A stretch of 64,000 nt of DNA. Origin: Gymnothorax reevesii. Its lineage: Eukaryota; Chordata; Actinopteri; Anguilliformes; Muraenidae. Positions 11,476 to 22,674 of this stretch are shown one piece after another. The stretch is from NCBI GenBank assembly GCA_029721435.1, contig CM056573.1, forward strand, positions 151,487,947 through 151,551,946, written 5' to 3'. A program made the translations under genes and the position numbers. How positions within the stretch are numbered: the first letter of the stretch is position 1; each line of letters begins with the position of its first letter. Under the pieces are notes generated by a model. That model was not told the DNA's origin. It did not search any database and saw only the letters and a program-made list of their open reading frames with translations.

Positions 11476-13190
11476 CAAACGAGCCACCATGTTGGTCCGG
11501 CTTGAAGTCCAGTAGCAGACAGCCCACGAGGGAGAGTGGTCCTCCAAATCAGGTGTGCTCACCACTACGATCCCTCCAATGCTAGAAATAAAGCCTGGAA
11601 TCACTTGTCAATCATCAATCATCGAATGTTGGGAAGTGGCGCCACCGCTAGCATAAAACAACGCATCCATTGGTAGAAAGGCTACTATGAGAAAGGCTGT
11701 GGCTGCGATCAATTTTTTTTAATAAGTTTATTCTATTGTTTAGCTCTTTACCATGGTCACTTAACCACGATGGAAAACATCATTTGGTTTAAGAAAATGC
11801 TAGAGAATTAATTAGGACTTGGGGACAGACAAATGCGGCACCAAGAGAATCTGACTGCACTTACGGAGGGCAATGTCCCCTGTTGGTCATGTTCAGTATC
11901 ATGAGCCGTCAGGTGGGTGGTGCTTCACTTTATACACTACTGCAGCAAGAAATTATAGGATTGCTTCTCCTGTCTTTTCATACAGCATGGTCCAGTTCTC
12001 CTTCAGCAAAGGGTACAAAATAAGGAAGCAATGAAGCACCTTGACCTCGCATCTAGAGAATTCGAAAAAGACTTACGAAGTTACTTTAATACTTCCAGGG
12101 AATCAGGAACTTTCCTGACCAAAATAAGACCATTCAAACACAGCCCGTGTTTTCATTCAGAGAAAATGATTCTGTAATGCAGCAGCCGCTTGGGCCCAAT
12201 TTCTTTAATTTAGACAGAAGCAATGGCAAAAGACATAATAAAACAAAGACAAAGATGTCGTTAGGCTAATGTTAACCCAAATTGACAAAACTGACAGTTG
12301 TTCAAATATCAGCCTTTTTTTCTTTGAAACAACGTTTTTTACTGTTCAAAACAAAAAAGTTCTAAGACCAGAAATATATTTGCTTTCAAGTACATCTTCA
12401 CATATGCATTATGGCTGCCTCACATACTCTGCGTCGGTTTAGAGCACTGCTTGTGCAGGTCCTCAGAAAATAATGCTGCGCGTGCACGAGATTCAAGACA
12501 TGCACAAACAGTTGGGGCGCTCCGAGGACAGTACAGTACTGCGACTGGATCAGGGGTTTACACCATGGAGCGTTACAAAGATGGACAACGCATCTCTACT
12601 TCCTACCCCACAAAAACATCCTGGATACGGACACTGCCATCTTGCAGTCTGCGCAGTAGTATTGAGGGGTTGGGCCGCAGTATCAAGGTCCTGCCCATAC
12701 ATCCACCCAACTAAATCGGGAGCACACCCCCTTGAACTTTTGACATAGACCGGCTGGCTACTCCAATGTTACCATCAATGCAATTTATTGTACATGAACT
12801 ATATAGTCAATGGTTTACAAGCAAATCTGGAAGCTCTATGAGTCTATACCGTTTGGTCTATCGGTTCTCTGTTGCTTTCTAGTGGAATCCTACAGTAACA
12901 TGCAAAGTCTGTAGGTAAGTATGAGAAGTATCCAGTCTGTAACGCAGTCAGTTGTCCACACAAACGTGTGATGAGAAAGCAAGTAAATCTCCAGCCTAAC
13001 AGATGAATAAAAATTTGCTCCTGATGAAATGGTTCCTTAAAACATTAAAATTATTAAGATATTTACAAAAACAATGGCAATTATAAAGATTTTCAAGCGG
13101 CGAGTAGCTTACAAAGTTAACGGTAGGCCTTCAGAAAGCAATTAATAATCAATCCCAATTACTGGATTGTACAGTTGTTATTGGTATGCA

Positions 13191-13217
13191 CCCCCCCCAT
13201 CCATCCATCCATCCATT
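13191..13217. repeat. C-run and CATC microsatellite
   Basis: Eight or more C residues are followed by about five CATC units. Confidence 0.85.
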
Positions 13218-13791
13218 CCAGCAAAATGATCGTTTAAAAAAATAAAAATCATCCAACCAAATGACCACAGACATGGCATAAAATACAATAGTTCAAATTC
13301 AGCAAGATGTTTAAAAGATTAATTTAAATCATTTTCAAATATTACAACCCATTAATCAATCAAAAACTTAAAAATAATTCAGACTAAGCCTACTAAACTC
13401 ACGTATTTACTGTATATATTTCTTTATACAGGGCATAATACCATCACAAATCCAAAACAACCTCAATTTTACACAGCAGGTCTCACTAGCTTTCTTAAAC
13501 ATTGTAATCTGCTATTCAGTCTGATTTTCAGGCCTCTGTACATCACTCTACAGAAACACTGCAATATTTATATTTTTTTTACTTCAAAGCGCACAAAAAA
13601 AATGTGATGCTCAAAGTATCATGAAACCTGGATGCCATATACCCCTGCTGCTCACACACAGACCTCTAATGAAAAAAGCAATGCACAGGCACACATAATA
13701 ATCATGATTAAAAATAAAAACAGAGACCAACATGAATATGAAAGGATGCTGAACTCTCATCTCCCATCTGAGTCTATTAGGCTTCTCTGTG

Positions 13792-13797
13792 TTTATT
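13792..13797 (-). terminator. Candidate polyadenylation signal of the zinc-finger gene
   Basis: AATAAA on the minus strand lies about 400 bases past the stop codon at 14199. Other AATAAA sites exist further downstream, so the one used cannot be decided from sequence. Confidence 0.25.
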
Positions 13798-14198
13798 TAC
13801 ATCACCAATAACATTTTAAGAATTTGTTCTAATCATCAATCACAAGATGAGTCACTTCAAAAAGCATACAACACCTCCACGCTTAAAAAAAAAAAAAAAA
13901 AAAATGGCACAATTTCAGGCCGATGGTAAAATCTAACCTACTAATCTTTCCTCAGGTGAGATCCCCAATCATCAACTTACTGAACACCACCCAAAAAGCC
14001 CTTTCAATTTACCCTTCGAAAACCCAAAATCTGGTCATAACCTCTTTAAAAAATAAAACTTCCTTTGAAGTACATTAAAATTCTGGAACATTTTGCAACA
14101 TCAGCAAAGTCCCACCAACTTTCTTCAAAGCCCAACTTAAGACAAAACCCTTCCAAAACCCAAATTCACCACCTGCTCTTTCTAACACAGAAATGAAG

Positions 14199-15008
14199 TT
14201 ATCTTTTACCCCTCTCGTCAGTCCCCCCCTCCTGGGTGTGCATCTGAAGGTGGGCCTTCAGATTGCTCTCTCTACCAAAGCTCTTCCCGCAGGTGGGGCA
14301 GGCGTGGCGGCCAGCACAGTGGGCCCGGGCTGTGTGCGCCTCCAACTGCTCTGGCCGGGCAAAACTCTCCTCGCATTCCCCGCATGGGTGAGCCTTACGG
14401 GGAGGGGGTGGGGGCGGTGGCCGGCTGTGCTTTTCTTTTTTGTGTGCCCGAAGCTGGACCACCGTTGGGAAGGACACTTCACAGTCAGGGCAGGGGTGCT
14501 GGCGGGCTGGGGGCTTCTTCTCTTCGGCTGGCTGGTCTAGATTCCCAACGCCCGGGGGCATCTGCAAAGTTTTAGCAGGGCGGCCCCGTTTGGCCTTGAC
14601 CTTCTCCTCCACTGGACCGTCTGGTTCTGTATGGTCTTTCACCCCAGACTCATCCTCCCCCTCTTCTTTCTTCCTCCGCTTTCCTTTCTTCTCCCCATCC
14701 GCCGTTGCCTCCTCGGATTTGGGTGGCCGTCCACGCCTCTTGGCGGGGGCAGGGCCACCACCATTGCAGTAGCGGTCGCCGGCGTGGTTCTCCTGATGCT
14801 GCAGAAGTTCAACCTCCGTCTCAAAACCCTTACCACATTTACCACAGCGGTGAGTCTTCGACGCGTCATCCCCGGCTTCCTGTTCGGGCCGTGGTGGGTG
14901 CTCTGCCAAGCGGTGGCTCCGCAGAAGAGCAGGGCCCCTAAAAGTCAGCCCGCAGTCCTTGCACACAAACTGCCTCTCGGGACACACCTGCCGCCGGTGG
15001 GACGTCAA
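14199..15008 (-). CDS. znf576: Zinc-finger protein (ZNF576-like), coding exon 4, terminal
   Basis: The exon starts after the acceptor CATGTAG at 15008 and ends at a stop at 14199, adding residues 137-405 of the joined 405-residue protein. It completes finger 3, whose Cys pair (124, 127) is in exon 3 and whose His140 and Cys145 are here. It then carries finger 4 (Cys152-His173), finger 5 (Cys191-His211), two AT-hook-like motifs RRGRPPK (about 227-233) and KRGRPAK (about 276-282) in a Lys/Glu-rich linker, finger 6 (Cys309-His330), a run of seven prolines, finger 7 (Cys345-His366) and finger 8 (Cys373-His393). A nuclear DNA-binding role is inferred from the domains. Opposite-strand frames here are shadows. 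Confidence 0.88.
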   Translation of the reverse strand: MTSHRRQVCPERQFVCKDCGLTFRGPALLRSHRLAEHPPRPEQEAGDDASKTHRCGKCGKGFETEVELLQHQENHAGDRYCNGGGPAPAKRRGRPPKSEEATADGEKKGKRRKKEEGEDESGVKDHTEPDGPVEEKVKAKRGRPAKTLQMPPGVGNLDQPAEEKKPPARQHPCPDCEVSFPTVVQLRAHKKEKHSRPPPPPPPRKAHPCGECEESFARPEQLEAHTARAHCAGRHACPTCGKSFGRESNLKAHLQMHTQEGGTDERGKR

Positions 15009-15680
15009 CTACATGACAGCAGCAGACACAGATGGGAATGCAAAATATAAAAATCAATACATGACACCAACAAAATATACTGTACATGTGGGCTTTAGTT
15101 CCAACCACAACCGCAATCCTGGAACTTCAGTACGTTGATATCATTATAATGAGTCAAACTTGATTTGATATTTTTGTGCTAATTTCTTGGAAAAGATTAT
15201 TGAAACACCTGTGTACTGATCTCATTAACAGCTCATTGATTCACAAGTCTTTGAAAAATATGCTCACCTGAAACACCTCCAAAGCAGTTACTTGGAATGT
15301 GGTGAAATCAAAATACTTTTAATTCTTTGAGGAATGGCTAGCCATTTTGGTCATACATTGATCTAAAAGTGAATATACACCCTAAAAGCATTAAAAACAC
15401 CCAATTAATGAAAGTTAACAGCTTGTTGAATTCTGGGATTGCAATAAAAATCAGCAAACACACTGATCCACCAGGACCAAGTTAGAGAACAACTAATCAA
15501 CAAAATGGCATTAAACTGGAAATATATTGATTTTCAACTTGGTCAAATTGTAGTTGAAGACACATAGAAACTCATAAGTTGTATTCACATTTCTTTGTCA
15601 GAAATTACTCCTAGTAGTGGAAAAATCTGAAGGAAAGCAAGAAAACAATGCTACTCAGATCACCTCGCTTTCGAGTGACG

Positions 15681-16152
15681 TCAAAAGTTGTTTTGTGTAG
15701 CCCAGGTGCATTCAATATGCAGAATGTTAAGAAGTTTCAAGAGTTTGCATGTTGAACAATACATTTGCTTGATTTTGAGTCGAGTCACCCAATGGAGCTG
15801 TTCGCCTCTGTTGAGTAGCGACACGAGTACAAAGTGAATCCACAAATTTTTGCTAGGCTGTGAATCGTTCTCCAGCTGTAGGCATCTTCCCCAACATAGC
15901 ATGTACAGAGAAAGCCCAATTCTCTGCTGTGTTGCTACATCCAAAAGCCACGCGTCTTTTCCCCACCCCTCTCTTTGATTTCGCCTTCTCGGAAGGCTTC
16001 ATTGCGACCCCCACATCCTGACTAATTTCTTCAACACACTCCTCCACATCTGCCATCTCAAATTCTCCATTGGGTGATTTTTCCCCACAAAAATGAATTA
16101 GTTTTACAACTCTGAAACAATCAAGATATGCAGCAGCAGCGAGAGAGACCAA
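15681..16152 (-). pseudogene. Possible THAP-type or repeat-borne coding fragment inside intron 3 of the zinc-finger gene
   Basis: Minus-strand frames contain MADVEECVEEISQDVG, then RGVGKRRVAFGCSNTAE, and after a stop QKFVDSLCTRVATQQRRTAP and further peptide with two more stops. RRVAFGCSNT resembles the first cysteine region of some THAP domains, but the second half of the domain is not seen. It lies on the host gene's sense strand. The internal stops argue against it being an extra exon. Confidence 0.3.
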
Positions 16153-16159
16153 ATCAGAT

Positions 16160-17050
16160 CGCTTGCCCCTGTGTCAATTTTACGAGTGAATAATCATTCT
16201 AGCAAGCTAGCTAAACACAAATCGGTGTGCTATCCTTTGTAGCTCAATGGCCAGTTGGCAATCTAGCTGAATACATTGGTGTGCCAGCTATAACATTATA
16301 CAGTTCAATATACCCTTATCTTGCTACCTAGGTAGCCAACTAGCTGGCTAGTGAGTATGACAGTGTACGCAAACTGTAGCCTTATTTTGTCGGCATAATT
16401 ATTTCTGAGAATACTGTGAAATGTACGTAGATGAAAAACTGATGCGCGTTATGCAACGAAAGTCAGAATTCCGATGCATAAATGGTACAGGGGGTGGTGA
16501 GGGACGGCGTAAGTACAGTGTTCTATCTGGGCTGCATCGGAGTACTGTACGAACTGTACAACTCGTGATGTCATCAAAATTAAGTCGTTTCGTTGCCAAT
16601 TTGAGACTAGCTGAGGGTGAATGTAACTTTTGACAGTGTGTCTTTTCTGGGCTTAGGTGGTGGGGTAAAAGTACTTTTATCATGTTCAGTATACCCTTAG
16701 CTCTCGCTAGAGATATAGTTTGAACTGCTTTAGAATTTGAAATGAGTGTCCATTTCAGGTATAATTCAGTGCATACAACCATGCTCCTACTGCGAGAAGT
16801 CATCTTTCAAGTACATCCTAAAAGTGTACACTGCCAATGTGCCCCCTCAGAATAAAACCAGAAGTCGTCCAGATTCCCAACCATCATATTACATTACCAG
16901 CAAAATTTAAATCACAAACACCACAGCAACGTAGGGTTTATAATAATAGCAAGCAGTTATAACAACTTTGAACCGGTCTTCGTGTGAACCGGTATAGATG
17001 ATGGAAACAGATGGCTGACCCCTCAGTCCCTCCCATTTCTGCCCTGAACC
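16160..17050. other. Rest of intron 3, no gene seen
   Basis: Two overlapping opposite frames (16399-16803) have no domain; they span a CTGTAC-rich segment and are probably non-coding. Confidence 0.45.
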
Positions 17051-17058
17051 CGGCTCAC

Positions 17059-17202
17059 TTCAGAGAAGGTGCGAAAGCTCTCCTGGCAGTGGGGGCACTT
17101 GAAAGGCTTATCTTCCTTGTTATGGGAGGCCTGGTGCTGTGTCAGCTCCTCCGAGGCTGGAAAGGATCGATCACAGACGTAGCAGGTAAAAAGTGTGTCG
17201 CA
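17059..17202 (-). CDS. znf576: Zinc-finger protein (ZNF576-like), coding exon 3
   Basis: The exon is bounded by a T-rich tract ending CTGGACAG and by the donor GAA|GTGAGC. Its 144 bases are 48 codons in phase 0 at both ends. It encodes residues 89-136: finger 2 with Cys95, Cys98, His111 and His115 (TCYVCDRSFPASEELTQHQ) and the first half of finger 3 (CPHCQESFRTFSE). The RSFP-S-x-x-L-x-x-HQ pattern is one reason for the ZNF576 assignment. Confidence 0.88.
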
Positions 17203-17610
17203 CTGTCCAGAAAAAAAAAAAACAAAAGTCAAGAGTCAAAAGATGGATATTTTGACACTATTTAATGGCGTGCACATTGGTTTCATATTTTTATGTGAAC
17301 TAGCACTTCCAAGTCCTTCCCCTGGCAAAGACCGCTTCATTTTGCAAGTCAGATAATTAGTAGTCAGTTTTCTGTGCAAGAGCTCACACCCACCCCCAGC
17401 TAGCCATTCCAACAAAACTTCATCAAGTGTTCAGAGAAAAGGGGAAAGGTTGCACAACCAATTACAGCCACAACAAATAACTGCCAGTTGCCTCGAAAAT
17501 AAGTGCACCAGTCCGTTATTGGCGTAATTCATATATACTACAATAAATTGATATAAAATGTAATGTGTGAAAGTGAGGTGTGTAACATGCTTGCTACTCT
17601 TCTGAAATAC

Positions 17611-17726
17611 CTGCTGGAGCTGCTGCTTATACTCCTCACGGTGACTCTTCTTCATGTGTCTCTCCTTGGCTTTGGAGTTACAGAAGGTGATGAAACACTG
17701 GAAACACTGTAGATTCTCATGCTGAT
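17611..17726 (-). CDS. znf576: Zinc-finger protein (ZNF576-like), coding exon 2
   Basis: The exon lies between the acceptor CTGTTTTCAG and the donor CAGCAG|GTATTT. Its 116 bases take one base from exon 1 to form a Tyr codon and leave in phase 0. It encodes residues 50-88 with finger 1: Cys57, Cys60, His73, His78 (CFQCFITFCNSKAKERHMKK). The SK-x-x-ERHMK signature after the Cys pair matches my recollection of the first finger of human ZNF576. Confidence 0.87.
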
Positions 17727-17994
17727 CTGAAAACAGATGCAGGAAAAGTTAAAAATCAAACTATGAGACACGTTGGAAGTGGGCCAATGACAGAAGTGAG
17801 GATGCGTGCCGTCAAGGAGTTTCAGATTTGTGAGGAAGTGGACAACTCCCACTGGTTTGGGAGGGTGTGGCGAACTGCAAAGTTCACAACCACTCAGAAC
17901 ACGCAGAAATAAAGGGACTAAGTATACATGAAGACAACTTTTTCCATATGTTTACCGTATAAGCAGTTTTTGTTGTTTTAAGAAGAATAAAGTA

Positions 17995-18400
17995 GAATGT
18001 GTTTTTACTTGTAAAAACAGACATCTCCTCCCCAGCCCCCTTCCAATCCAAACTCACCAAACGGACGGACGGACAGGCACATACCAAAAAGCACCACTGC
18101 AGGACCGGTATTGCATAGCTTCATTAAGATCATCCAAACGGTTTTGGAGTAATGGTCCGGACAAAAATTGATGACATTCGGACAGGCAGACGGATGGACG
18201 GAGACAGGCACATACCAAAAGGCACCACTTCAGGAATTGAGTAGTAAGTCAGCAAAGTTTCGCTAAGATTATGCAAACAGTTTTGGAGTTACGCTCCAGA
18301 AACGAAGTGGGAACGCCGATGCGAACATGCACGCGAAGGCGAACGGGAAACGAGCCTAAAAGAATACGTCTCCCCTCTCCCTCTGGGGGGGACATAATTA
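17995..18400. repeat. GGAC-rich repeat with an internal tandem duplication
   Basis: Two direct units start ACAGGCACATACCAAAA at about 18073 and 18203, a period near 131 bases. Each carries GCACCACT, a CAAACGGTTTTGGAG-type block and a GTCCGG or CTCCAG motif, with GGACGGAC tracts next to them. The segment ends near CTCTGGGGGGGACATAAT. It does not code for protein and belongs to the same general family as the other GGAC-rich repeats. Confidence 0.6.
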
Positions 18401-18874
18401 CATTTAAAGGGGAACTCGAGCATAATGCATAATGCTGTTTTATACAAACATAATTAGAAAATGAATGTTGTTAAATACAAAAATGTGGAATTTTTGTTTC
18501 CAAAGACTACATAAAGGAGGTTTTATTCCCCCTAATTAGCAGCCGTCTGCTGCAACAGTCGCGTGATAATGACCAAACGTCGCCCTTCGCCCAGAGGTAT
18601 GCGGTCTGATAGTGTGACTGCCCCAGTCCATTATTTGATGACAAATAAACATTCAATATGGCCCATTGGATAGTTGCACAAGATGGTGTCGAGTACTTTC
18701 TGAATCATCCGAGAAATGTGAAAAATAAAAATGACATTTTGTGAAAAATAATTTAAATTAACCCATGGATAAAATAAACTGCTTGGAATTTTCATTTATT
18801 TAATCAGGATGGACTTGGAATTTGACATTGTGCACAATCTTAATAATTTCCCTTTTTTAATGTCAAGTTTGTTT

Positions 18875-18960
18875 TTATAAATCAGAAATCTGCAAAGAAA
18901 GTGATGAACGCATCTTATTTGTGCGTAGACACCGTTTATAAATGAGGCCCCGGAGCAGTC
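18875..18960. repeat. Terminal fragment of a Harbinger-type MITE
   Basis: GTGCGTAGACACCGTTTATA followed by AATGAGGCCC near 18921-18950 matches, in reverse, the termini at 27788 and 34068 (GGCCC, then TTATCAAATGTGCGTA). Its partner end was not found. Confidence 0.4.
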
Positions 18961-19983
18961 AAAGCTGCTGTAAAGCTCAATTTCCTATTGCAGCCTGGGT
19001 AAATACAGATCAAAGACTCGCTGGTTTGCATCTAGGAGGATTCCAATAACTCATCATTGATTATAGGGCCATTCTGCGATATTAATTTTGGAACAGACAG
19101 GAAATTTAGAGAAGTAACTCCATTGCAGCTACTAATGATTAGAAAGTTTATTAATGGATAGCCCCTTAAGATGAAACATCTCGTTTTCAAGGGGGTCAAA
19201 AATAAATAAATAAATAAAATACGTAAAAAACTGACATGACCACATACCACGTACACATGCACAAGGCTCTCATTTGTTGGTCCTTGTTTGAATGGCTGAG
19301 TACTTCAGGTGAAATAAAAATGAATGTCATCCATGGTAACTAATGCACTTAATTACATAAAAGAAAAATTGCAACAGGGGTTTTTTTGTAGGGATGCACA
19401 ATATTATCAGCACGTTATCGGTATCGGCCGATACTGACCTTAAAATTAAGTATCGGACATCGGCCATTCCGTCGATATCCACTGATGTAATTCATCGATA
19501 AGGCAAAGTTTAAAAAAAAAACATTTGTTTATCGTCCGGGAGGTTGCCCAAATTCGATACGGGGAACTTTTACATTTTTTTTATTTCAGCAATACTGGGT
19601 AATCTGACAGGATCAAGCGCCAATTTAGGTCGCAGCATTGTAGCTCTGTAAATACGGGGTTTTTGCATAAGGTAGACTCGACACACACAATGCTGCTACA
19701 CAATGTCTCATCGAGAAGCTGGGACACGCCGGAATTAAGTCTCAGAGCTCTCAAGTTTTGAATGCAGGCTAGAGTGAGATTTTCTCCGGGGGGTGCATGA
19801 TACTCCCGTTTTCAAAGGTGCATAGTACAGTATTTAAGTAGCCTAGTTTTTTGAGGATTTGTACTTAAGTTTTTTTTTTTTTTTTTTAAACCAGGACTTT
19901 TACTTTTACTCTACTACATTTTAAAGATAAAAACAAGAGCCATCTGGCAATGGCATATCCCCCGGCCCCCAAAAGCACATCTA

Positions 19984-21585
19984 CAGTGGGGAAAATAAGT
20001 ATTTGATACACCACAGATTTTGCAAGTTCTCCCACTTACAAAGAATGGAGAGGTCTGCAATTTTCATCGTAGGTACACTTCAACTGTGAGAGATAGAATC
20101 TAAAAAAAAAAAATCCAGAAAATCACACTGTATGATTTTTAAATAATTATTTTGCATTTTATTGCATGAAATAAGTATTTGATACAAAAGAAAAATCGAA
20201 CTTAATATTTGGTACAGAAACCCTTGTTAACAATTACAGAGGTCAAACGTTTCCTGTAGTTCTTGACCAGGTTTGCACACACTGCAGCAGGGATTTTGGC
20301 CCACTACTCCATACAGATCTTCTCCAGGTCTTTCAGGTTTTGGGGCTGTCTCTGGGCAACACGGAGTTTCGGCTCCCATCAAAGATTTTCAATTGGGTTC
20401 AGGTCTGGAGACTGGCTAGGCCACTCCAGGACCTTGAAATGCTTCTTGCGGAGCCATTCCTTCATTGCCCTGGCTGTGTTTTTCGGGTCATTGTCATGCT
20501 GGAAGACCCAGCCACGACCCATCTTCATTGCTCTTACTGAGGGAAGGAGGTTGTTGCCCAAAATCTCCCGATACATGGCCCCGTCCATCCTCTCCTAAAT
20601 ACAGTGCAGTCGTCCTGTCCCCTTTGCAGAAAAGCACCCCCTAAGCATGATGTTCCCACCCCCATGCTTCACAGTTGGGATGGTGTTCATAGGATTATAC
20701 TCATCCTTCTTCTTCCTCCAAACACGGTGAGTGTAGTATATGCCAAAAAGTTCCATTTTGGTCTCATCTGACCACATGACCTTCTCCCATGCCTCCTCTG
20801 GATCATCCAAATGGTCATTGGCAAACTTTAGACGGGCCTAGACATGTGCTAGCTTGAGCAGGGGGACCTTGCGCGCACTGCAGGATTTTAATCCATGACG
20901 GCGTAGTGTGTTACTAATGGTTACCTTTGAGACTGTGGTCCCAGCTCTCTTCAGATCATTGACCAGCTCCTCCCGTGTAGTTCTGGGCTGATTCCTCACC
21001 TTTCTCAAGATCATTGAGACTCCACGAGGCGAGATCTTGCATGGAGCCCCAGTCCGAGGGAGATTGACAGTCATCTTGAGCTTCTTCCATTTTCTAACAA
21101 TTGCGCCAACAGTGGTTGCCTTCTCACCAAGTTGCTGGGCTATTATCCTGTACCCCATCCCAGCCTTGTGCAGATCTACAATTTTGTTTCTGGTGTCCTT
21201 TGACAGCTCTTTGGTTTTGCCCATGATGGAGAGGTTGGAGTCTGATTGACTGAGTGTGTGGACAGGTGTCTTTTATGCAGTTAACGAGTTCAAACAGGTG
21301 CAATTAATACAGGTGACGAGTGGAGGGTAGGAGGGCTTCTTAAAGACAAACAGGTCTGTTAGAGCCAGAATCCTTGCTGGTTGGTAGGTGATCAAATACT
21401 TATTTCATGCAATAAAATGCAAAATAATTATTTAAAAATCAATGTGATTTTCTGGATTTTTTTTTTTAGATTTGATCTCTCACAGTTGAAGTGTACCTAC
21501 GATGAAAATTGCAGACCTCTCCATTCTTTGTAAGTGGGAGAACTTGCAAAATCGGTGGTGTATCAAATACTTATTTTCCCCACTG
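19984..21585 (-). mobile_element. Tc1/mariner element copy 3, best preserved
   Basis: Long terminal inverted repeats begin CAGTGGGGAAAATAAGTATT at 19984 and end AATACTTATTTTCCCCACTG at 21585, flanked by TA. The repeats can be followed for well over 100 bases (CAAAATC, AGTTGAAGTGTACCTACGAT). The length of 1602 bases is normal for a complete element. Confidence 0.95.
20202..21224 (-). pseudogene. Tc1-like transposase, full-length frame with three stops
   Basis: A single frame of 341 codons runs from [20 protein letters not shown] to the natural end GFCTKY, with no frameshift but three in-frame stops (after LKLAHV, after RLHCI and after PIENL). All parts are present: paired helix-turn-helix domains, the [12 protein letters not shown] linker, and the catalytic triad in [17 protein letters not shown] and SPDLNPIEN. 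It would not give a full product. The light damage marks it as the youngest of the three Tc1 copies. Confidence 0.92.
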
Positions 21586-22674
21586 TAGACATCATGCTCA
21601 ATATGTCTGTGAAGTTTTGTGAAGATCGGATGTATAGTTTCCAAGATATGGCCTGGACATGGTATGGTTACAGATGGCCCGGACAGACAGACGGACACAC
21701 GGATGACAATATCCGCCCTACATTAATGCTGCCGGGGGGATAAAAAGTATACTTTCACTTCGTTACTTTGACATTGGCAACTTAGTTACTTGTTTCAAAT
21801 TAAAATATGAATACAATTACTAATTTACTGAGTATCTGGATTTAGCGTGTTCAGTGCTAGGCAGGATATCTTTGTGCAAATGCGTCTGCCAGTGGACGTG
21901 GACCTGCAAATTTCTGCACGCAGTTACAATATTCTATCACTAGATGGTACACCAGGATCAGTTATTGAATGTTCACGAGCAGGCCGGACAAGATTTAGAA
22001 TATGGACAGTTCACTTCAATCCCCGTTTCTCAGGAGTTGCCTGAATAAAACTACTCCGCTAAGCCTAATGTGCAAACTGCTCAATATACTTGCCCATACC
22101 ATCTATCCAGCAGTTAGAAATATAAAAATAATAATCGTTGTCCTCTGCAGCAGGCTGATTTACAAAATAAAATTTAATTGCTGTACAGTTGTACAATGCA
22201 CCTTTCACAAGTTTCTTGCGAACAGAGGTGAAGTAAAATTTCCAAATTTACCCTGGTTGTGGGTATTGTCATGACTGTCTCAGAGCATTATCCAAGTCTG
22301 TTTTAAGTAGGATAGGATGCAAGTATCTTAATTGTTTTGTTTAAAAACAAGTGTCATGAATAAGTATGACATTTTACATAACACAAGTTCACAAGTACTT
22401 ACAATACACAAGTATTTTTCTTATTCTGCACAAGGAATAATTACTGATGTTACATCATTTTCAGCTTTGTCTTATGTCTGCATTTTCCAGCGGGCCGACA
22501 TGATTAAGAGTATGCAGAATAATTCGGTATGTTAATTCCACTACAGAACCTAGATGATCTCTGCAATTGGTTGTGCGGGAAAAAAAATCGGTATCAGTTA
22601 TCAGCCAAATGAGTTGTAAAATATCGGCATTTCGGATATCGACCAAATATCCAATATCGTGCATCTTTTTTTTG

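Larger units (their letters stand above)
10240..13790. other. Gene-free stretch downstream of the zinc-finger gene
   Basis: No convincing exon. It contains a GGAC-rich repeat at about 11378-11475 and a CATC microsatellite at 13191-13217. The overlapping open frames at 12451-12748 show no domain. Confidence 0.45.
19934..21743. repeat. GGAC-rich repeat split by a Tc1 insertion
   Basis: The left part (19934-19983) begins CAAGAGCCATCTGGCAATGG. The right part (from 21586) has GAAGATCGGATG, GGACAGACAGACGGACAC and ends GCCGGGGGGATAA. This is the same plan as 26436-26633 and 50948-51211, so it is one repeat interrupted at TA by Tc1 copy 3. Confidence 0.7.
19389..22666. mobile_element. hAT-type element with nested insertions
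   Basis: The left end TAGGGATGCACAATATTATC at 19389 and the right end CCAATATCGTGCATCT at 22666 are inverted relatives, each followed inward by GATATCG/CGGTATCGG repeats. The flanks read TTTTTTTG on both sides (19381-19388 and 22667-22674), an 8-base duplication as expected for hAT, although low-complexity. No transposase frame survives. The GGAC-rich repeat and Tc1 copy 3 sit inside. The whole stack lies in the first coding intron of the zinc-finger gene. Confidence 0.65.

Noticed and set aside
14199..15050. Several long plus-strand and off-frame open frames over the last zinc-finger exon
   Set aside because: They are shadows of a GC-rich coding exon; only the minus-strand frame shows zinc fingers and fits the splice phases.
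16399..16803. A 134-codon minus-strand open frame
   Set aside because: No domain; the opposite strand is equally open, and it lies in an intron with repeat-like sequence.
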